Of a stretch of 64,000 nt of DNA, positions 57,879 through 64,000 are shown piece by piece. The DNA is from Perognathus longimembris pacificus (taxonomy: Eukaryota > Chordata > Mammalia > Rodentia > Heteromyidae): assembly GCF_023159225.1 (NCBI RefSeq), contig NC_063162.1, positions 94,010,880-94,074,879 on the forward strand, given 5' to 3'. The position numbers and the translations under genes are program-made. Below the pieces are notes generated by a model. That model was not told the origin of the DNA. It made no database searches and saw nothing but the letters and a program-made list of their open reading frames with translations. Each line of letters begins with the position of its first letter. The stretch's first letter is position 1.

Positions 57879-60124
57879 TTTCTTTTCTCAAAGTTGACCT
57901 TTAAATTTTTTTTATTTGCTTATGTGCTTTTGACAGTCATTTTCACCTATGATATTTGTGTAAATCACTGTGAATTTTATTGAGCAGGGTAGATGATGAG
58001 AAGCAAATACATGAATGTTTGTCCATTGGTCATGTGAGTTAAAGTATGATATCCAGAATGAAGTGGGGAAGATGGGAGAATATTTAAGATGTAGAATTGG
58101 TGGGTCTCAATGATGGACTGTATAAAGATTCAGAAAGGAAGATCTTTAGGATGATTTTGGTTGAGGGAGGAAATAGTTTTATTGATTAATTTAGTTTAGT
58201 TTTTTTTTAACTTAGGGCTTCATCCTAAGAGGGTTGAATAAAGGGAAGGAACAGGATAACAGCATTTTTGTGCAGGTCATATGATTAAACGTTTATGTTG
58301 AGTTCTCAAAGGCCTCTATGGGACTTGTTTAGAACAAGACCAGGACAAGTAGGGTGAGACCAGATAGATAATCTGGAAGCCTTAAGGCACTATTGAAAGA
58401 ATTGACACTTTGGAGGCGATAGCAATCAGCCCACCACACTCATTTGGGGGTTTGGCAAGGTAGAGATCCATAGACATGGCTACAGTGCAATTCAGAGAAC
58501 ATGTTTCCATGTAGGCTGTCAAAATACTGAGTAGCATCTGCCACTATCCTTTTGAGGCTGAATTTCTGTAGCCTTGATGAGAATTTTGTTTGTTTGTTAG
58601 TTATTGTTTTGCTTTTCTTTTTGGAGTTGTTACCAGGGTGTGGTTTTCCCTGTATTCTAAAAAAGATTTTATTTAAATATTCTGTTTTGCAACTGATCTT
58701 ATTTACCATCTGAGCAGAGTATGCTTGTAAGTAATATTTATTATTTTAAGAGAAATAACTTCTGAGACATTATATTTCTTTCTTGAAATGTCTGTAGGTG
58801 TTCTGGAGCTTGGGGCCAGGTTTATATCTGCTATGGAATGTGCTAGGAAGGAAATAATCAAGAGACCTTGATAGAAATAGGGCTGCTGGGGTTTGGTGTA
58901 GACATGCCTTCAGCTAAGAGGCAGACTAGATGCCTTTATTCAGCAAATATTTGTTCAGTAGGCACTGTGTGAGGTACTTAAGGTCTTTTACAGCCCCATG
59001 GTTTTACATTATTAAAAGCTTTCTACAGTATTAAAATTTAATTCTATAACTAGAAAAGAATGTGAATAAATCCTTTGAAATACAAACAGTACTTATAAAG
59101 ACTTGCAAGTCTTGGGTGTAACCTTAGTTGCTGAACAAAATAGCATAATAAGGCTGCTATCTCTTGAGTGGTCTCTGGCAGGTTTTTTTAAACTTTTATT
59201 CTCTGTGGTGCTTTTCCTCTCTGTTTTGTGCTATGCAGTCTGACTTTCCCATTTTAATTTCTATTCCATCTACTCAACAATGGTTATCTGAACTAAATTG
59301 ATGTCCAGATATATTATTTAGGCCTTAAATATTCAGTTTGAGAAACACTGATTTAAACTTATTTTTGTAGCCTAACACAATTATTTGGAAATAGTCAAAG
59401 GCCCCAGGTATATTTGTTTCTAAGTATTTAAATTTCTGTATTGGTCCAAACAGAATATAGTCATTCTAGTGAAATTAGGAATTAGTGAATGAAATTATTG
59501 AGCAGATATTTGAATAACCACTTTGTTGTGTTCTATCACTTCATTTTCTTCTTTCATCTATTAATTCTTTTACATTTTATTTTTTCATTCAGTGTGCTTT
59601 TCATTAAAAACAGCAATATCATGGATCTCTTAAAGGACTGCTTCTAACAGATTTTGCTATTTGTGATCTAATAGCTTCTCTTGCCTTACTGAAAAATTTT
59701 GTCTTGTGACTTAGTTGAACATTTCTTATGAGTCTTTTTCTATTCAAAAATGAAACATGTCTCAGATATATCTCAGTGGCAGAGCACTTACTATGTGATA
59801 TCATATTAAATAATTGACATATATTCAATTGCTCTTAATAGTTTCCTATAAAGTCAAAAGTGTTTTTTAAAATAATTGAACACATTTATTTATTTATCTA
59901 ACAGTTATTGACAGATGTTGTTTGATATAAGGAACTGTGTCAGTCTTGTTCAATAGTCTATCACCAATGTCTGGCATAGTGTCTGGAAATGACAAGAAAT
60001 TGACTCTTATAAAAGCAGTAGAGCTATGTGATCCAATCCTAGTAACATATGTTAAATGCTGGAGGTAAAATGATCCATAATAATATTCTGTCTCCTGCAT
60101 GTCATGCCCTCAGAGATATTGTGT

Positions 60125-60290
60125 ATTTACAGGGGTTAAAGGTATGAACTTCACAGTCATATTAGGGAATATAACCTATTTTTTTCCATTTTCCATCTGT
60201 AATTATGACATTTTATCTTCAGGTATAAAGTTGAGATAACAATGATATAAAGTGAAGTACTATAGGCACCTAGTCCTCTGCAGGCAATGG
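60125..60290 (+). mobile_element. Possible MIR SINE remnant
   Basis: 'GTATGAACTTCACAGTCATA' and 'TTTTCCATCTGTAATTATGA' resemble MIR in order, but divergence is high. Confidence 0.35.
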
Positions 60291-61304
60291 CAACTAACAA
60301 ATGTCCCACATGTCTTAGGTGTTTCTACTTTTATTATTATCAGAAGGTAAATGTCTGCCAAGTTCTGAGATGTAGTCTGAACTTCTTTATGAATTGGCAG
60401 CCTTGTGAGGGGGATATTAAACTAGAATGTGCTGTGATGTTTAATACTCCTCTGGGCACAAGTCTTCAGAAAGTGAAAAGCAGGGAGGCTGCATCCAGAA
60501 TAGCAGTCACAGAAAGTGATCTCATGTTGCTTGTGACTGAACCTCTGAGACTTGAGGAGTAAGTAAGACTCAGACAGGAGTGGTTGGGGTCAGAAAGATG
60601 TAGAGGGGGGTAGGCAATGTTGGAAGGCATAAAAGAAAGGTGGAGAGGGAGACCTATAAGAGAAAAAGGAGTAATGTCTTTGGAGAAAAGGTAGGTGTGA
60701 GTTGTAGGTGGGGTGGGGTTTGAAGTCAGCTCTCCAAGAGCTCGCAGGGGATGGCTTCAGAATTTGTACTTAGGAAAGATGATCTGGACACGACAAGAAT
60801 GGATTCTGTTGGGATACAAGAAGAAAACAGCCAGGAATTGGGTGCAATAAGTTACAGGAGGGTTGGAATTATGGGAGAATGACGGACCACAGCGGTAACA
60901 GTGGAGTCAGAACCTTGGGACAGTCTACACTGGGGAGATACTGAGCTCATTGTTAAGATCTTTATCAACAGGGCAAATTGTAAACAATAAGTAATAGTGT
61001 GAATTCTAGAACTGTTGAATTTTTCCATGGAAGGAGGGGAATTTGGCTACCAACCAAACCAAAGGGTAACTTATTCTCAGTCTTATTCCATAATCTCCTT
61101 CATGGCCCATAAACATAGTTATTTGACATTCTGTGGTATGTATTGTTTTTGTTTGTGATAAAAATCTACTAGAGGTGTCTGATAAAATAGGTTAGTAATC
61201 CTGGCCCTCAAGAAGCCTTCGGGCCTAGAAATAAGAAGAGTTTAACAAGTCAAAGTAATACAAAGAACAAAATTATGCAGCATAGGCATGGATAATTTCA
61301 TTCA

Positions 61305-61408
61305 TTCTTCTTCTTCTTCTTCTTCTTCTTCTTCTTCTTCTTCTTCTTCTTCTTCTTCTTCTTCTTCTTCTTCGTCTTCTTCTTCTTCTTCGTCTTCTTC
61401 TTCTTCTT
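61305..61408. repeat. (TTC)n microsatellite
   Basis: About 34 TTC units with two TCG-type interruptions. A TTC/GAA tract of this length in an intron can form triplex DNA. Confidence 0.97.
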
Positions 61409-62551
61409 TTTTAAGAGAATGTGGTATGTATGAGTAGCTACCTAGAAAATGAGGAGCACTATTAAGATGTTACACTGCTCCCAATCATGTTTTCTTCCAG
61501 ACAATGTTTGTTTAGGGCTACCTACTAACAGTTCTGTAATTAGGCAATGGAAAAAAAGCCATTGTCTCATTGAACTGATATTCTAGAAGGTGAAAGCATT
61601 TTCTTAATGAGAACTGGTAACTATTCTACTTCAAGTCCCTTTTAAGGTGTAATACATAGATATAATGTATTTCGTAATATCTCTTTCTGACAGTATAGGG
61701 CTATTTTTGTGAAAATTAGATGAATTAAAACATGAAAAGTATTTAAGATGTAAATGCTTAATTCTTGCTAGCTATCACTATTATGGTATGTGATATGTGA
61801 TTTATTCTCAGGATTGTATATCTGTTTTAGCATGAACATAGAGTATTTCCGAGGCTAGTAATTCCTTTAAACAGTTTTTAAGCTACCTCTTCATTCAGAG
61901 TTCATAGGCAATTGTCCTGGTTTGAGCCTGTTTCTGTGCTTCATTACTCTATAGTGACAACTCTAATGACTTTCATTGCCACTGGTGAAGAGAACTCTGT
62001 CAAATTTCTTTCTTTTGGTAGCAACTCAGTACTGTGTATTGTTTGCAGTCCAATAAGCTGGTAGGTCCTCCTTTAGCACATCAAAAAATAAATACCTTAT
62101 ATTTGATGCCACTCACTAGAACAATTCCTTGAATATCACAGAGCTGAGAGTTTTTTTCATTTAAATCTGGTTTCTATAAATATATTTTAATTGGTTTTTC
62201 TCCACGTAAACTACATAGTTATGTTGATGTGGGCAAGATTTCTGTTAGATGAGCTATCAGGTTGCCAGCTCAATGGATTCCTAGGAAGTGACAGTCAACT
62301 TTGAATTCAAAAGTGCTTTGAGTTCCCCTTATCCCATTCAGAGGGAAATAAAAATAATTATAAATTTTAAGCATATTTTAGGGTCTGTTGTTTAGATAGC
62401 TAGTGGTACTAATTGAAAATTAGTGATACTGTTAAAAATTAATTGAACTAAAAACTCAACATCTGTGGTATTTATGGTATAGTACATCCCATGTAAAGTA
62501 CCATTAATGTCTACAATGTGAAATGCTCATTGATTTTAGGATTTAACTTTT

Positions 62552-62771
62552 TTTTTTATTTTTTTTATTTTTTTATTTTTTGGCCAGTCCTGGGCCTTGG
62601 ACTCAGGGCCTGAGCACTGTCCCTGGCTTCTTCCCGCTCAAGGCTAGCACTCTGCCACTTGAGCCACAGCGCCGCTTCTGGCCGTTTTCTGTATATGTGG
62701 TGCTGGGGAATCGAACCTAGGGCCTCGTGTATCCGAGGCAGGCACTCTTGCCACTAGGCTATATCCCCAGT
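62552..62771 (-). mobile_element. IDL-Geo dimeric SINE, 150 bp before CRPPA exon 2
   Basis: Reversed, CpG-rich full copy with a T/A-rich leader. Duplication AGGATTTAACTTTT at about 62538-62551 and 62773-62786. In the CRPPA transcript it lies antisense, with its long T-run facing the exon 2 acceptor region. Confidence 0.9.
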
Positions 62772-62920
62772 CAGGATTTAACTTTTATAAAGCACTCCTG
62801 TTTTTATCTTCCTGTGTAAAATACTGATATATTTATTAGTATTGTATCTCAGTTTTCCTGTTAGTAGCTGTAGATGTTTTAAAGTCCCCTTATATGAAAT
62901 GTATGCATGTTTTCTTTTAG

Positions 62921-63197
62921 AGTTTATTGGATAAAGGACATTGTTGTGGCAGTGACACGAGAGAACATGGGAACAATGAGGAATGTCATTCAGAAGTACC
63001 AGCATAAGCGTATCTCTCTTGTTGAAGCTGGAGAGACTCGCCACAGGTCAATTTTCAATGGACTGAAAGCCCTGGCGAAGGATCAGCCAGACTCCCAACT
63101 CTCTAAGCCAGAAGTTGTGATTATTCATGATGCTGTCAGACCATTTGTTGAGGAAGATGTCCTCCTCAAAGTTGTCATAGCTGCCAAGGAACATGGG
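62921..63197 (+). CDS. CRPPA: CRPPA coding exon 2 (rest of residue 86 to 178)
   Basis: Continues the IspD-type cytidylyltransferase domain. The exon is 277 bases with acceptor TTTTAG and donor GTGAGT (63198), phase 2 to phase 0. Residues 87-98 give [12 protein letters not shown]; 121-134 the [14 protein letters not shown] stretch, equivalent to the G(G/E)xxRxxSV signature of IspD; 151-162 the strand [12 protein letters not shown]. Its Asp156 is the expected metal- and nucleotide-binding acid. No stop or frameshift. With exon 1, 178 of roughly 450 residues are in the window; the remaining nucleotidyltransferase part and the C-terminal domain lie beyond the right edge. The first ATG in this frame (62907) is in the intron, not a start. 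Confidence 0.96.
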
Positions 63198-64000
63198 GTG
63201 AGTTCTGAGAATGAATAAAAGGGCAAGGGTCCTGGTAAGGCTGATTTGTCAAAGTTCAGTAGACATATAGAAGTAAATAGAAATATCGTTAAAGTCAGCA
63301 TGATGAACTTTAGATGTTATAGTGATTTGTTTCAGAAACTGAATAGTATTGTAGATTGTGAGTGTGTTTTAGAATTTCTTTTGCTATTGACAGTTATTAT
63401 ATTGCAATATGAGATATTTGGAGAAGACACAGCCATGTTATTATGACAGTATAGATTCAAATAGTTTGATAAATTAATTGATCATATTGCATTACCTTGA
63501 AAGACTAAAATTAGGCTGACATTATGGTTGTATGTACACAGATGCTCAAAAGTGTGTCACAACTCTGTTTTTCCTGTATATCTCCTGGACCCAAGTTCTT
63601 TCTTTATATACTACATTCTCAGGCTCCATAAGGAGGCAAGATGCCTTCTATAGGGCAAGTGGCTTCATTCTTTCAAGACTATGTCTCCCTTAACTGTTGA
63701 TAGTGATGTGAGTATAAAATTCTAAGTGTATAGAATTTCCCCATTATCGTGAAGAAGATTATGTCATTGTTCCCTGATTTTTATTCTGCTTTTTTTTTTT
63801 GGCCAGTCCTGGGCCTTGGACTCAGGGCCTGAGCACTGTCCCTGGCTCTTCTTCCCGCTCAAGGCTAGCACTCTGCCACTTGAGCCACAGCGCCACTTCT
63901 GGCCGTTTTCTGTATATGTGGTGCTGGGGAATCGAACCTAGGGCTTCATGTATCCGAGGCAGGCACTCTTGCCACTAGGCCATATCCCCAGCCCTTTATT
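63198..64000 (+). other. CRPPA: CRPPA intron 2, partial
   Basis: Begins at the donor GTGAGT and runs off the window. No gene feature up to the SINE at 63789. Confidence 0.85.
63789..63994 (-). mobile_element. IDL-Geo dimeric SINE at the window edge
   Basis: Reversed full copy from the T-run to CCCCAGCCC. Its right-hand duplication would lie at or past the window end, so I cannot confirm it. Confidence 0.9.

Larger units (their letters stand above)
55073..62920 (+). other. CRPPA: CRPPA intron 1
   Basis: A 7,848 bp phase-2 intron: donor GTAACG, acceptor TTTTCTTTTAG at 62920. It holds SINEs at 56745, 56983, 57770 and 62552, a TTC microsatellite and a small tandem duplication close to the promoter. 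The stretches 55512-56740, 57203-57768 and 57880-61300 contain nothing else I can assign, apart from weak MIR-like and ID-like scraps near 59757 and 60130. Confidence 0.9.

Overview
This is a window of mammalian nuclear DNA. Two genes are recognisable, both on the + strand and both spliced: a complete SOSTDC1 (2 coding exons, 206 residues) and the first two coding exons of CRPPA (formerly ISPD), which runs off the right edge. The order SOSTDC1 then CRPPA in the same orientation is, as far as I recall, the arrangement on human 7p21, so this looks like ordinary conserved synteny. Nothing resembles a bacterial or viral gene cluster.

The repeats point to a rodent. A dimeric SINE of about 200 bp occurs at least 14 times. 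Its left half is ID-like (tRNA-Ala type) and its right half carries the core 'GTGGCTCAAGTGGCAGAGTG'. This matches the IDL-Geo SINE described from Geomyoidea (kangaroo rats, pocket mice, pocket gophers). Many copies have perfect 10-18 bp target-site duplications, so the family was recently active. I therefore suggest a heteromyid or geomyid rodent; the species cannot be fixed from the sequence alone.

Layout. 1-14.0 kb: intergenic, full of old and young L1 pieces on both strands, three IDL-Geo copies and a cluster of 7SL-derived SINEs. 14.05-18.1 kb: SOSTDC1, with a TATA box, exon 1, a 2.3 kb intron, exon 2 and a 3' UTR with several poly(A) signals. 18.1-54.5 kb: a 36 kb intergenic stretch made of L1, SINE, MIR and LTR remnants and microsatellites, including a 360 bp pure CCTT/CCCT tract. 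It also holds a minus-strand L1 insertion that appears to carry about 520 bp of 3'-transduced sequence inside one 15 bp target-site duplication. 54.56-55.2 kb: CpG island, CRPPA promoter and exon 1. 55.07-62.92 kb: intron 1. 62.92-63.2 kb: exon 2. The rest is intron 2.

The two genes have no shared pathway. SOSTDC1 is a secreted BMP antagonist and Wnt modulator. CRPPA is a cytosolic cytidylyltransferase that makes CDP-ribitol for alpha-dystroglycan glycosylation. The more unusual observations lie in the repeats: the L1 transduction, a SINE family joining a 7SL-derived head to the Geo monomer, and tRNA-like boxes within Geo. A tandem duplication with NRF1-like sites just inside CRPPA intron 1 is also notable. 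No new multi-gene system is visible.
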